Assembly (NCBI GenBank): GCA_947494715.1
Contig: CANLWG010000004.1
Location: 266,901 to 330,900 of the forward strand
DNA length: 64,000 bases
Reading direction: 5' to 3'
Source: an uncultured Flavobacteriaceae bacterium
GTDB taxonomy: Bacteria; Bacteroidota; Bacteroidia; Flavobacteriales; Flavobacteriaceae
Shown: one piece after another, positions 28,846-37,141 of the stretch
Position numbering within the stretch: the first letter of the stretch is position 1
Layout: every line of letters begins with the position of its first letter
Translations under genes and position numbers: made by a program
The notes under the pieces: generated by a model
The model's database searches: none
What the model saw: the letters and a program-made list of their open reading frames with translations, nothing else
What the model was told of the DNA's origin: nothing

Positions 28846-29802
28846 ATGGATTTTACCAACCCCCTGGTGTACGGTGTACCTTGTTTTATTGCTTTTATTT
28901 TGTTAGAGTTAACATATAGCAAAACCCATGGAGATGATGATCTGTACGATTGGAAAGATTTGTTCGCCAGTGGTTTTATGGGTGTTGGATCTGCATTTTT
29001 AGGTCCTTTGTTCAAGGTGATATTCGCTATTGTATTGTTTGAATACACCTATGAATTTTTTAACCCTGAGATAAGTGGAGTTCGTACCAATATCATGGGG
29101 TATACCTCTTTTGGCTATGCTTGGTATATTTGGTTGCTCTGCCAATTGGCAGATGATTTCACGTATTATTGGTTTCATAGGGCCAACCATGAAGTTAGGG
29201 TACTCTGGGCCGCGCATATCGTGCATCATTCCTCGGATAATTTTAACCTGGGAACAGCCGTTCGAAACGGTTGGTTTACCATAGTTTACAAACCCTTGTT
29301 TTATATGTGGTTGCCCGCCATTGGCTTCCCACCGGAAATGGTTATGGTATGTTTGGGAATAGAGGCCTTATGGCAATTTCAGCTGCATTCCGTATATGTC
29401 CCAAAAATGGGCTGGATCGAGAAGATTTTTAATACGCATACCATGCATCAGGTACATCATGCGCAGAACGTTGAATATTTGGATAAGAATCATGGTGGAT
29501 TCCTTAACATATTTGATAAGCTATTCGGGACCTGGAAAGAACTGGATGATGATATTGATGTAAAGTATGGGGTGATCCATTCACCTGAATCCTATAATCC
29601 AATGGTCATTCTTACCCATGAGTATAAGGATATCTGGAAAGATCTTAAAAAGTCAAAAAAACTTTCCCATAAGTTGATGTATATTTTTGGTCCGCCGGGT
29701 TGGAGCCATGATGGGAGTACCTTAACGGTACGACAACAGCAACGTCTTTTTGAAGAACAGAAAAAGATTAATCCAAAATTGGCCTTTAGCAGGCCTAATT
29801 GA
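28846..29802 (+). CDS. Sterol desaturase / fatty acid hydroxylase family protein
   Basis: This 318-residue membrane di-iron hydroxylase has His boxes HRANH, HIVHHSSDNFN and HTMHQVHHAQN, in the order and spacing of the family. Several hydrophobic helices occupy residues 5-130. The long soluble C-terminal part includes a KSYNP-like HSPESYNPMVIL and FGPPGWSHDG, seen in the larger bacterial subgroup. It differs clearly from the 12446-13345 member. The substrate is unknown. It stands alone after parC with a 198-base gap and converges with the TerC gene. Confidence 0.88.
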   Translation: MDFTNPLVYGVPCFIAFILLELTYSKTHGDDDLYDWKDLFASGFMGVGSAFLGPLFKVIFAIVLFEYTYEFFNPEISGVRTNIMGYTSFGYAWYIWLLCQLADDFTYYWFHRANHEVRVLWAAHIVHHSSDNFNLGTAVRNGWFTIVYKPLFYMWLPAIGFPPEMVMVCLGIEALWQFQLHSVYVPKMGWIEKIFNTHTMHQVHHAQNVEYLDKNHGGFLNIFDKLFGTWKELDDDIDVKYGVIHSPESYNPMVILTHEYKDIWKDLKKSKKLSHKLMYIFGPPGWSHDGSTLTVRQQQRLFEEQKKINPKLAFSRPN

Positions 29803-29825
29803 CCTATATCCCCGCGGAAGTTGAG

Positions 29826-30635
29826 TCAATTATTTCCGCTTTCCAAAACGTCTTCTTTTTTTCGCAACTTCATATTCAAAAACTCTATCAGTAAGGAAAA
29901 AGCGATGGCAAAGTACAGATAGCCTTTTGGAATGGCCCCGATTTCCTGATCAAAGATTTTGGTATGACTTAAATGTGCCGCTTCGGCAATTAACATAAAA
30001 CCGATAAGTATCAGAAAGGAGAGTGCCAAAAGCTGCATGGAAGGATGCTTGTTGATAAAGACCCGTATGGGATTGGCAAAGACCATCATGATAATGATGG
30101 AAATAACAACGGCAATAATCATTACGATTAAGGCATCCATTGGACTATCGCCTATTCCATTGGTCATACCGACTGCCGTAAGAATGGAATCTATGGAAAA
30201 TATAAAATCAATAAGTACTATTTGAACTATCGCGTTTGAAAAACTTGTAATTTTCTTGGCATCCAATTCATCCTTATCATGTGAGGGCAGCTCAACTTTT
30301 TCATGTATTTCCGAAGTGCTTTTGTAAAGTAGAAATAACCCTCCAAAAAATAGAATCAGTGCCTGGCCACTTATTCCCGTGGTGAGCCAAGAGGAATTTA
30401 TATAGTAGAAAGGGTTTTTTAACCCTATCAAAAATGACACCGCGAATAAAAGGATTATTCGCTGCACCATGGCCAGGAGCAATCCTATGTTGGTTGCCCT
30501 CTTTTGTTGGTTTTTGGGCAACTTATTGGCTACGATAGAAATGAACACGATATTATCTATCCCAAGCACGATCTCCAAAAACGTCAAGGTCACTAAAGCG
30601 ATCCACGCATCGGGGCTTGCAAAAAATTCAAACAT
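29826..30635 (-). CDS. TerC family integral membrane protein
   Basis: This 269-residue protein has about seven transmembrane helices and TerC-family signatures, including LEIVLGIDNIVFISIV near residue 20 and IDFIFSIDSILTAVGMT near residue 150, which carry the conserved Asp residues. TerC/Alx proteins handle Mn2+ or other metals, or support metalation of exported enzymes. The C-terminus is cytoplasmic and charged. It is the last gene of a unit XRE regulator - lipoprotein - TerC with gaps of 25 and 2 bases, which hints that the regulator and lipoprotein belong to the same metal or envelope response. Confidence 0.9.
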   Translation of the reverse strand: MFEFFASPDAWIALVTLTFLEIVLGIDNIVFISIVANKLPKNQQKRATNIGLLLAMVQRIILLFAVSFLIGLKNPFYYINSSWLTTGISGQALILFFGGLFLLYKSTSEIHEKVELPSHDKDELDAKKITSFSNAIVQIVLIDFIFSIDSILTAVGMTNGIGDSPMDALIVMIIAVVISIIIMMVFANPIRVFINKHPSMQLLALSFLILIGFMLIAEAAHLSHTKIFDQEIGAIPKGYLYFAIAFSLLIEFLNMKLRKKEDVLESGNN

Positions 30636-30637
30636 AT

Positions 30638-31015
30638 TCAGTTGGTTTTTATAGCAGTTCCTCTGGATTTTTGGCTTTGGCCAATTATATTGTACTCAAA
30701 TGTATAGGAATTATCCGTAGTCGACAATATTTTCATGTGTATGGACTTCTCCTCGGATTTGTTCCTTGGGTTTATTTTCTTCACAATATATTCGCAATCG
30801 TTTATCCAACGGACAAATGATGTATCGGTCTTCCCTTTGAAGTAATCAATTTCAATAGAATTATTACGGATAAAAGTGGTAGTAACATCTTCTCCATCAA
30901 TACGAGTGGTAAAGGAGAAACTCCCTTCCTTAAAACGTGCACAATCCCTTTGGGGTCCGTAGCAGGATACCACTATAAAAATAACAATCAAGGTAGGTAG
31001 TAGCTTTTTGAACAT
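30638..31015 (-). CDS. Small lipoprotein, unknown function
   Basis: This is a lipoprotein of about 125 residues. The signal peptide (MFKKLLPTLIVIFIVVSC) ends in a Cys at residue 18. The mature part is small and soluble, alternates strands, and contains a CEYIVKK motif and two further Cys residues (in YGPQRDCARF and NDCEYI) that could pair. I start at ATG 31013-31015; a GTG two codons earlier is possible. Its stop lies two bases before the TerC start, so the two are almost certainly cotranslated. I recognise no characterised homologue. Confidence 0.75.
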   Translation of the reverse strand: MFKKLLPTLIVIFIVVSCYGPQRDCARFKEGSFSFTTRIDGEDVTTTFIRNNSIEIDYFKGKTDTSFVRWINDCEYIVKKINPRNKSEEKSIHMKILSTTDNSYTFEYNIIGQSQKSRGTAIKTN

Positions 31016-31040
31016 GGACACAAAATAAACAAATTAATGG

Positions 31041-31415
31041 CTAGTCACCACCATAGATTTTGAAACTTCCATCTGAATGAAAAATAATAATTTTATCCAC
31101 TGATTTATGATTACCCCCGATTTTTATATTTTGTGTTTTTTTAGGGGGTGATTGGGTACGGGCAATATGGGCATCCGTTTCCGAAGATGCTGCGGGGAAG
31201 GTTCCTTCTCCCTTAAGAAGCCAATATAAATCTACTTCGGGGAAAGTGTCATTGACTTTGAGCACGAATTCTAAACTTGGCTTATTCCGACCAGTGAGCA
31301 AATGGGAAATACTGGATCGTTGCACACCGATCCTATCCGCAAATGCGGAGGCGGAAAGATCGTAATAACGTAGCAACTTCCTCAACCGTTTTGTGAAATC
31401 TTCCTGATTTACCAT
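31041..31415 (-). CDS. XRE-family helix-turn-helix transcriptional regulator
   Basis: This 124-residue regulator has an N-terminal helix-turn-helix (about residues 5-62), with DLSASAFADRIGVQRSSISHLLTGRNKPSLEFVLKV as the two helices and turn. The conserved YWLLKGEGTF end of the domain is followed by a Ser/Thr-rich linker and a basic tail ending in a short strand-rich segment. It is first in the operon with the lipoprotein and TerC. Palindromic TGTA/TACA sites lie upstream of it in the divergent gap and are good candidates for its own operator. Confidence 0.88.
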   Translation of the reverse strand: MVNQEDFTKRLRKLLRYYDLSASAFADRIGVQRSSISHLLTGRNKPSLEFVLKVNDTFPEVDLYWLLKGEGTFPAASSETDAHIARTQSPPKKTQNIKIGGNHKSVDKIIIFHSDGSFKIYGGD

Positions 31416-31572
31416 TGTAACTAATCTTACCTTTATATCACACCCACCATAATAGAATGGAAAGAGAATTAATCATGTATTTTTAAAAACCTAAGGATTC
31501 ATGTTTAAATAACATAAGTTAAAACATTGAAATACAAATATTTAATTCAAATACCTAAGTATCGAACTAAAA

Positions 31573-31641
31573 TTGTATACAAATGTACAAATCAATAGTT
31601 ATTAAACATATACATGTGTAACTTATATGGATACAATTGTA
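31573..31641. promoter_or_regulatory. Cluster of TACA/TGTA palindromes between the XRE and M14 genes (candidate operators)
   Basis: The gap 31416-31682 holds two perfect 10-bp palindromes, TTGTATACAA at 31573-31582 and TACAATTGTA at 31632-31641. Related half-sites (TGTACA, TACATGTGTA) lie between them. Such dyads suit a dimeric XRE-type repressor. The second dyad sits just upstream of the -7 box of the peptidase gene. Confidence 0.5.
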
Positions 31642-31655
31642 ACTGTCAATGATAT

Positions 31656-31663
31656 TACTTTTG
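31656..31663 (+). promoter_or_regulatory. Candidate -7 box for the M14 peptidase gene
   Basis: TACTTTTG matches TAnnTTTG and is 19 bases before the ATG at 31683. A TTG at 31637-31639, inside the TACAATTGTA palindrome, could be the -33 element with a 16-base spacer, so a repressor bound there would block transcription. Confidence 0.5.
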
Positions 31664-31682
31664 TAGCATACCTATATGCCCT

Positions 31683-32792
31683 ATGCGCTTTCAGGATTTA
31701 GATTATCCGAACATTAAGGAAAAAAGTATCCTTGGTCGTTATGTGACCCATGGTCAAGTAGTAGGATTCCTGAATACATTGCGGAAACCATTTTCGGTAG
31801 ATACTATAGGATTATCCGTTGAAAAGCGTTCTATTGAAAGTATTACCATGGGTAAGGGTAAGCAAAGAATATTGATGTGGTCCCAAATGCACGGTAACGA
31901 ATCTACGACGACCAAGGCGGTTTTGGATCTTATGAATTTTTTGAGTTCCGAAGCGGCGGAACCCTTAAAGATCCTTCAAAAATGTACTATAAGGATTATT
32001 CCAATGCTTAATCCGGATGGTGCGGAAGCCTATACCCGTGTCAATGCCAACAAAGTTGATCTCAATAGGGATGCCAAAATGCTTACCCAACCTGAGAGCA
32101 AAGTATTGCGGATGGTTTATGAGGATTTCCGACCGCATTATTGTTTGAATTTACATGATCAACGTACAATATTTAATGTAGGTAATACTCCGAAACCGGC
32201 TACGATCTCTTTTCTGGCACCGGCCAGTGATAAGCAAAGAAGTATCACGGACTCCAGAAGGAAAAGTATGCAGCTCATAGGGGCTATTGATCACGGATTA
32301 AATTCCTGTATTCCGGGACAGATAGGAAGATATGATGATACCTACAACGCCAATTGTGTTGGAGATACCTTTCAGACGTTGGGCACGCCGACGGTTTTGT
32401 TTGAAGCGGGGCACTTTGTCAATGATTATGAACGTGAACAGACCAGAAAGTATATTTTTTATGCCCTGTTCTTGGCCTTGAAGAACATCTCTGAAGATTG
32501 GCATGAGCGCTTTGAAGAATCGGATTATTTCAACATACCGGAAAACAATAAGTTATTTTTTGACATACTGATCCAGAATATTGACTCCATTAACCCATCA
32601 TTTATCAGAAAAGATAGTATAGGCATTTTGTACAAAGAAGTGTTGAAAAATGAGAAAATACATTTTGTTCCGAAAATTGAAATGGCAGGTAGCCTGGAAG
32701 ATCATTTTGGTCACCAATTGTACAACTGTTTAAATGACAATGACTTAAAACTTTTGAAACGACAATCCTTCTGGAAAGATATCGTAGGTTAG
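31683..32792 (+). CDS. M14-family zinc carboxypeptidase-like protein (cytoplasmic)
   Basis: This is a 369-residue metallopeptidase. The zinc ligands follow the M14 pattern: HGNE with His70 and Glu73, and His158 in CLNLHDQRT. The catalytic Glu is at about 241 in VLFEAGH, and PDGAEAYTRVNANKVDLNRD carries the conserved Asn-Arg pair. There is no signal peptide, so it is cytoplasmic, unlike digestive carboxypeptidases, and could act on peptides or on cell-wall-derived fragments. The C-terminal ~100 residues do not resemble the catalytic fold. It lies divergent from the XRE operon. Confidence 0.87.
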   Translation: MRFQDLDYPNIKEKSILGRYVTHGQVVGFLNTLRKPFSVDTIGLSVEKRSIESITMGKGKQRILMWSQMHGNESTTTKAVLDLMNFLSSEAAEPLKILQKCTIRIIPMLNPDGAEAYTRVNANKVDLNRDAKMLTQPESKVLRMVYEDFRPHYCLNLHDQRTIFNVGNTPKPATISFLAPASDKQRSITDSRRKSMQLIGAIDHGLNSCIPGQIGRYDDTYNANCVGDTFQTLGTPTVLFEAGHFVNDYEREQTRKYIFYALFLALKNISEDWHERFEESDYFNIPENNKLFFDILIQNIDSINPSFIRKDSIGILYKEVLKNEKIHFVPKIEMAGSLEDHFGHQLYNCLNDNDLKLLKRQSFWKDIVG

Positions 32793-32879
32793 TTTTATAG
32801 TAATTTGTCAAAAAATTTACTTTTATTACGTTTTCGTTAAAAAAACATAAGTTTTACTGCGTTTAATTTCTTAATTTTT

Positions 32880-32887
32880 TATTTTTG
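32880..32887 (+). promoter_or_regulatory. Candidate -7 box for the Lrp-type regulator
   Basis: TATTTTTG matches the TAnnTTTG consensus and lies 17 bases before the ATG at 32905, in an AT-rich gap after the M14 gene. Confidence 0.45.
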
Positions 32888-32904
32888 CCATAAAATATAT
32901 AGAA

Positions 32905-33384
32905 ATGGGTAAAGTAAAATTGGATGAAATAGATCACCAGATTTTGGATATGTTGATAGACAACACCAGAACACCATTTACGGATATCGCCAAAAAGCTT
33001 TTGATTTCTGCAGGGACGGTTCATGTTAGGGTCAAAAAGATGGAAGAGGCAGGTATTATTAAAGGGTCTTCACTTACTCTGGATTACGTACAATTAGGCT
33101 ATGCTTTTATTGCCTATGTAGGAATATTTCTTGAAAAAACACATCAAACCAAATTTGTAATCGAGCGTTTGGAGCAAATTCCCAATGTTACTATTGCACA
33201 TATCACAACGGGTAAGTTCAATATTTTTTGCAAAATTCGTGCAAAGGATACTACTCATGCCAAAAACATCATATTTAGAATCGACGATATCGATGGTATC
33301 AGTAGAACCGAGACCATGATTTCCTTGGAGGAAAGTTTTAATGACAAAAAACGGTTGATGCATACTATTTTCAACGAATTGTAG
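32905..33384 (+). CDS. Lrp/AsnC-family transcriptional regulator
   Basis: This 159-residue regulator has an N-terminal winged helix-turn-helix (about residues 5-60, DNTRTPFTDIAKKLLISAGTVHVRVKKMEEAGII) and a C-terminal RAM/AsnC ligand-binding domain (about 70-145, IERLEQIPNVTIAHITTGKFNIFCKIRAKD). It would control amino-acid metabolism in response to an amino-acid ligand. The ligand and targets are not visible; alanine dehydrogenase and proline dehydrogenase nearby are plausible targets by analogy only. It is a single gene with its own -7 box. Confidence 0.92.
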   Translation: MGKVKLDEIDHQILDMLIDNTRTPFTDIAKKLLISAGTVHVRVKKMEEAGIIKGSSLTLDYVQLGYAFIAYVGIFLEKTHQTKFVIERLEQIPNVTIAHITTGKFNIFCKIRAKDTTHAKNIIFRIDDIDGISRTETMISLEESFNDKKRLMHTIFNEL

Positions 33385-33444
33385 TAAATCTCGGGGTTTC
33401 TTCCTAAATAATTTTCTCACTCATCATCGATTAGCATAGAATTC

Positions 33445-33960
33445 ATGAAAACATCTGAAATACATTTGCCGGATAGCAATGTATTCTACAAAACCTACAT
33501 AGATGTTGTAGGTGAAGTGGAACTGATGGATTTTCTGCAAAAGCAACTGGAAAACTTTCCCCAATTCATTAATAGTATCCCGGATAGCAAATGGCAGTAT
33601 GCTTACGAAGAACAAAAATGGACTGTTTCCGAAGTCCTATTGCATGTAATCGATGCCGAACGGGTTTTCCAATATAGGGCCCTACGCTTTGCACGTGGGG
33701 ACAAAACGGAATTGCCAGGTTTTGATCAGGACGAATATGTAAAATTTTCTGGAGCGGATAGAAGGTCCAAGGAAAGTCTTATTGAAGAGTACAAAGCCGT
33801 AAGGCGTTCGTCAATCGCACTTTTTACCAGTTTAGATAGGCAAAAGCTTAAGACAAGCGGTATAGCAAGTGGCATGTCTTGGAGTGTGGCCGCCTTAGGA
33901 TTTGTAATTTGCGGGCATCAAAAGCACCATCGCAATGTCCTAAGGGAACGTTACTTATAG
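33445..33960 (+). CDS. DinB-family (DinB_2-like) protein
   Basis: This 171-residue protein has the four-helix DinB/YfiT fold. The likely metal ligands are a His in SEVLLHVIDAERVF (about residue 68) and the HxxxH pair in GHQKHHRNVL near residue 163, the arrangement of the metal-dependent hydrolase or thiol-transferase-like superfamily. Many members act in bacillithiol or other low-molecular-weight thiol transfer or are uncharacterised. It follows the Lrp gene by 60 bases and converges with the next gene. A second, different DinB protein lies in the his operon. Confidence 0.82.
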   Translation: MKTSEIHLPDSNVFYKTYIDVVGEVELMDFLQKQLENFPQFINSIPDSKWQYAYEEQKWTVSEVLLHVIDAERVFQYRALRFARGDKTELPGFDQDEYVKFSGADRRSKESLIEEYKAVRRSSIALFTSLDRQKLKTSGIASGMSWSVAALGFVICGHQKHHRNVLRERYL

Positions 33961-33963
33961 GAA

Positions 33964-34299
33964 TCAATCAAAATTCCCATCGTCGTCCAATTCATTATCC
34001 GAGCTCAGTTCCGTATCCATTTCCTGGGCGTCAACTTCTTCTAAAACAGGTTCCGACTTTGAATCCAATTCCTTTTCTATAGTATCCTCAAAGTTAGAAA
34101 TGAAATTTGAAAGAGACTTGCTGATCTTTACCAAATAAAGAATGTCTTGGGTCCTTAGCTCAACGGCCTCTACAATTTCGCCATGTGCATTTTTAAAAGT
34201 AATGATATCATCGTCCCCGTAACCATCTGGATACGTTTCGATGAGCAAAGCGGCCAAAGTGTGATCCAATTTTTTGTAATCAACCAATTTTCGTGTCAT
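33964..34299 (-). CDS. Conserved hypothetical acidic protein
   Basis: This 111-residue protein has a globular N-terminal half (residues 1-75, with TLAALLIETYPDGYGDDDIITFKN and VELRTQDILYLVKISK) and an acidic, probably disordered C-terminal tail rich in Asp and Glu. There is no signal peptide. I do not recognise the family. It lies 106 bases downstream of aroB on the same strand, and its stop is only three bases from the convergent DinB stop. Confidence 0.65.
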   Translation of the reverse strand: MTRKLVDYKKLDHTLAALLIETYPDGYGDDDIITFKNAHGEIVEAVELRTQDILYLVKISKSLSNFISNFEDTIEKELDSKSEPVLEEVDAQEMDTELSSDNELDDDGNFD

Positions 34300-34405
34300 A
34301 ATTAGGTCAGATTAAATTTGGGTATTAAACTAAGCCTAAACTATATATTTTTTTCATTGGAAAATGCAAAGAGTTGTCAAACCCTCTTTTTAGTATACGT
34401 ATGTC

Positions 34406-35467
34406 TTATTCTTTGAAGTATGAGAAAGCGGAATGGAATAGGTGGTCCGGGATTTTAACATCTACTACCGGTTCACCTATATGTTGTAACAGCACAAAAT
34501 TAATATTGCCGTAGGAGTTTTTTTTATCAAATTTTAATAAAGTCAGAATACTATCTATATCTGTATTCCGAAATTCTGGTTTTGGGAACTTGGAAAGAAA
34601 AACGGTCTTTATATCCTCCAGTTGATTTTTTGGGAGTCCGGTAAGCTTAAATGAAAGATAGGCTTCCAAAATCATGCCTATGGCAATGGATTCGCCATGT
34701 AAAAGTGTTTCGTGTGCATCGCTCTCCAGAAAATACGATTCGATGGCATGGCCCAGAGTATGGCCAAAATTCAATATTTTCCGTACATTTTGTTCTGTAG
34801 GATCTTGGAGAACAACATTATTTTTGATGATTACCGAAGTATGGATCAACGTATCCATTGAATTAAACTCGGAAACGGATTTTAAGGTATCCCAATAAGC
34901 AGCATCCTGAATGAGTCCATGTTTTAACATTTCGGCAAAGCCACTTTGCAATTGCCTTTCTTCCAAGGTCTTTAGAAAATCGGATAGTATCAAAACCATT
35001 CTGGGCTGATTGATTACCCCTATCTGGTTTTTAAGAGATCCCAGATCTACACCGGTTTTTCCGCCAACGGAAGCATCTACCATAGACAATAGGGTAGTGG
35101 GCACGTTTATGAAATCAATACCTCTTTTAAAAGTAGAGGCTACAAACCCACCTAAGTCACAAAGTACTCCCCCACCTAAATTGATGAGCAAGCTTTTTCT
35201 ATCCCCGTCAAGTTCGGATAAGGCATTCCAAACCTTTACACAGGTCTGGATGTTCTTATTTTCTTCCCCGGACTCGATTTCCAAGACCTCAGAAGTAAAT
35301 TCCGTGCTAAGCCCATTATAAAATGGAGTCAGACAATGCTCTCGAGTATTCTCGTCAACAAGGATAAAAATTTTGGAATACTGTACGCTGGATAAATGCC
35401 TGTCCAATGCATCATAAGCCTTTTGATTGAAATGCACGGCATATGAAGAAGTAATAATGGATTCCAT
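34406..35467 (-). CDS. aroB: 3-dehydroquinate synthase
   Basis: This 353-residue enzyme converts DAHP to 3-dehydroquinate in the shikimate pathway and uses NAD and zinc. The NAD-site glycine-rich GGGVLCDLGGFVASTFKRG and the substrate segment PTTLLSMVDASVGGKTGVD are present. The zinc ligands come from NFGHTLGHAIE, HGESIAIGM and neighbouring residues. I start it at ATG 35465-35467; a TTG just upstream would add one residue. It stands apart from other aromatic amino-acid genes in this window. Confidence 0.95.
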   Translation of the reverse strand: MESIITSSYAVHFNQKAYDALDRHLSSVQYSKIFILVDENTREHCLTPFYNGLSTEFTSEVLEIESGEENKNIQTCVKVWNALSELDGDRKSLLINLGGGVLCDLGGFVASTFKRGIDFINVPTTLLSMVDASVGGKTGVDLGSLKNQIGVINQPRMVLILSDFLKTLEERQLQSGFAEMLKHGLIQDAAYWDTLKSVSEFNSMDTLIHTSVIIKNNVVLQDPTEQNVRKILNFGHTLGHAIESYFLESDAHETLLHGESIAIGMILEAYLSFKLTGLPKNQLEDIKTVFLSKFPKPEFRNTDIDSILTLLKFDKKNSYGNINFVLLQHIGEPVVDVKIPDHLFHSAFSYFKE

Positions 35468-35566
35468 CAAGAATTGAATATTAATTTCCGTTGATACGAA
35501 AATTTTGTGCTTTTTAAGGATACAAAATAAAGGTTATTTTTATCAATGGAATACAATTTCTGTCTT

Positions 35567-35574
35567 TATATTTG
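35567..35574 (+). promoter_or_regulatory. Candidate -7 box for proline dehydrogenase
   Basis: TATATTTG matches TAnnTTTG and ends 16 bases before ATG 35591. It makes the TTG at 35582 an unlikely start. Confidence 0.45.
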
Positions 35575-35590
35575 AATCCGTTTGAAATCT

Positions 35591-36763
35591 ATGAAAATGG
35601 ATCGAATTTTTGAGAATACCGCAACGGCCTTTGCTCTAAAAACGGACTCGGAATTGGAGCGGGCCTATTTCCTTTTTAAGATGATCGCCAACGAACCACT
35701 GGTAAAAATGGGGACAGCGGTCACCAACTTTGCCATAAAGGCCCACTTACCTGTAGAGGGATTGATCCGTGCCACAGTTTTTGACCATTTTTGTGGAGGT
35801 GTAAGCGAAGAAGATTGTATGCCCATAGTAGATAAAATGTGGGAGAAGGGTGTCTGTTCGGTTTTGGATTATTCCGTTGAGGGCAAAGATGAGGAAGACC
35901 CCTTGGATAATGCCTTGGCCAAGGTTTTAAAAGTTTTGGATTTTGTAAAGGAAAAGGATGCTATCCCTTTTGCAGTTTTTAAACCTACAGGATTTGGCCG
36001 TTTTGCACTTTTTCAAAAAATTAGTGAAGGAAGATCCCTTACCAAAACTGAAAAAGCGGAATGGGAGAGGGTAGTGGGTCGGTATGAGGTAGTTTGCAAA
36101 AAAGCCCATGACCTTGAAGTTTCCCTTTTAATAGATGCCGAGGAAAGTTGGATGCAAGATGCGGCGGATCGTCTTGCCGAAGATATGATGCAAAAATTCA
36201 ACAAGGAAAAGCCTTTTATTTTCAACACGTTACAGATGTATCGTTGGGATCGGATGGACTATTTAAAAGAACTTCAAAAAAGGGCGGAAAAGAATAACTT
36301 CAAAATTGGTATCAAGGCAGTGCGGGGGGCATACATGGAAAAGGAGAATGAACGCGCTGAAAATCTGGGATATCCTACCCCTATTTGTGCTTCAAAGAAA
36401 GAAACGGATTTAAATTTTGATACTGCGGTTAGCTATATGATGGAACATTTAGATAATATTTCCATATTTGCGGGTACCCATAATGAAGAAAGTAATTATA
36501 AATTATTGGAGTTGATCCAAAAGAAAGGTATCGCCAATTCCGATACTCGAATTTGGTTTGGGCAGTTGTTCGGAATGAGTGATCACATCACTTTTAATTT
36601 AGGTAGTAGCGGCTACAATGTGGCCAAGTATTTGCCTTTTGGTCCCGTAAGGGACGTAATGCCTTATTTGATACGTAGGGCAGAAGAAAATACTTCGGTA
36701 ATAGGACAAACCAATAGGGAATTGGAATTGTTAAAGAAAGAAAGGAAGCGAAGAAAGATTTAG
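35591..36763 (+). CDS. Proline dehydrogenase (monofunctional)
   Basis: This FAD enzyme of about 390 residues oxidises proline to pyrroline-5-carboxylate, which is then converted to glutamate. Motifs for the FAD-binding TIM barrel are VSLLIDAEESWMQDAADRL, FNTLQMYRWDRMDYL, GIKAVRGAYMEKENERA and the C-terminal PYLIRRAEENTSVIGQTNRELELLKKE, which holds the substrate-carboxylate Arg pair. It is the PRODH domain alone, with no P5C dehydrogenase fused. I use ATG 35591; an ATG at 35597 and a TTG at 35582 are alternatives. Its stop shares a TTAG with the convergent DUF4258 gene. Confidence 0.92.
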   Translation: MKMDRIFENTATAFALKTDSELERAYFLFKMIANEPLVKMGTAVTNFAIKAHLPVEGLIRATVFDHFCGGVSEEDCMPIVDKMWEKGVCSVLDYSVEGKDEEDPLDNALAKVLKVLDFVKEKDAIPFAVFKPTGFGRFALFQKISEGRSLTKTEKAEWERVVGRYEVVCKKAHDLEVSLLIDAEESWMQDAADRLAEDMMQKFNKEKPFIFNTLQMYRWDRMDYLKELQKRAEKNNFKIGIKAVRGAYMEKENERAENLGYPTPICASKKETDLNFDTAVSYMMEHLDNISIFAGTHNEESNYKLLELIQKKGIANSDTRIWFGQLFGMSDHITFNLGSSGYNVAKYLPFGPVRDVMPYLIRRAEENTSVIGQTNRELELLKKERKRRKI

Positions 36764-37140
36764 AACAAGATGTTTTCAAGAATAGCCTCGCTCCTACAGT
36801 TGCGAACCCTTAGTACCGCATTTTTTCCTTTCGCAATTCCTTCTATAAAATAAACTTTACAAGGCTCGGATTTTGTATCGCTTTTTCCAAAATCAACATC
36901 CCCGTCATTCAAAAAGTAATCGATATCCGTTGAATCCAGCACTTGGGAAATCAGTAGTTCATTTATTTCATCGGAATAGGAAATAGATTTAGATCTAATA
37001 TCTTTTAAGGTTCTGCAGTTAGGGAAGTAACAAAACTCGGTTCCTGTCTCCTCGGTTTTTTTCTTTAGGAAAAAGGTTAAAAATACCAGCCCCACGGATA
37101 GGCCCAACATATAGTATCCCAAACGTTTTAAAAAGGGCAT
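36760..37140 (-). CDS. DUF4258 domain protein with N-terminal membrane anchor
   Basis: This is a 126-residue product. I start it at ATG 37138-37140 (MPFLKRLGYYMLGLSVG), because the frame to 37218 overlaps the alanine dehydrogenase gene. A hydrophobic anchor covers residues 8-24. A DUF4258 domain follows, with ISYSDEINELLISQVLDSTDIDYFLNDGDVDFGKSD and CKVYFIEG. The family fold is related to small toxin/plasmid-type domains but the function here is unknown. It begins one base after the alanine dehydrogenase stop, so the two are cotranslated. Confidence 0.72.
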   Translation of the reverse strand: MPFLKRLGYYMLGLSVGLVFLTFFLKKKTEETGTEFCYFPNCRTLKDIRSKSISYSDEINELLISQVLDSTDIDYFLNDGDVDFGKSDTKSEPCKVYFIEGIAKGKNAVLRVRNCRSEAILENILF

Positions 37141-37141
37141 A

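Noticed and set aside
29796..29832. AATTGAC...GTCAATT pairing between the hydroxylase and TerC genes as a bidirectional terminator
   Set aside because: The stem is only 7 bp with a long loop and no T tract on either strand.
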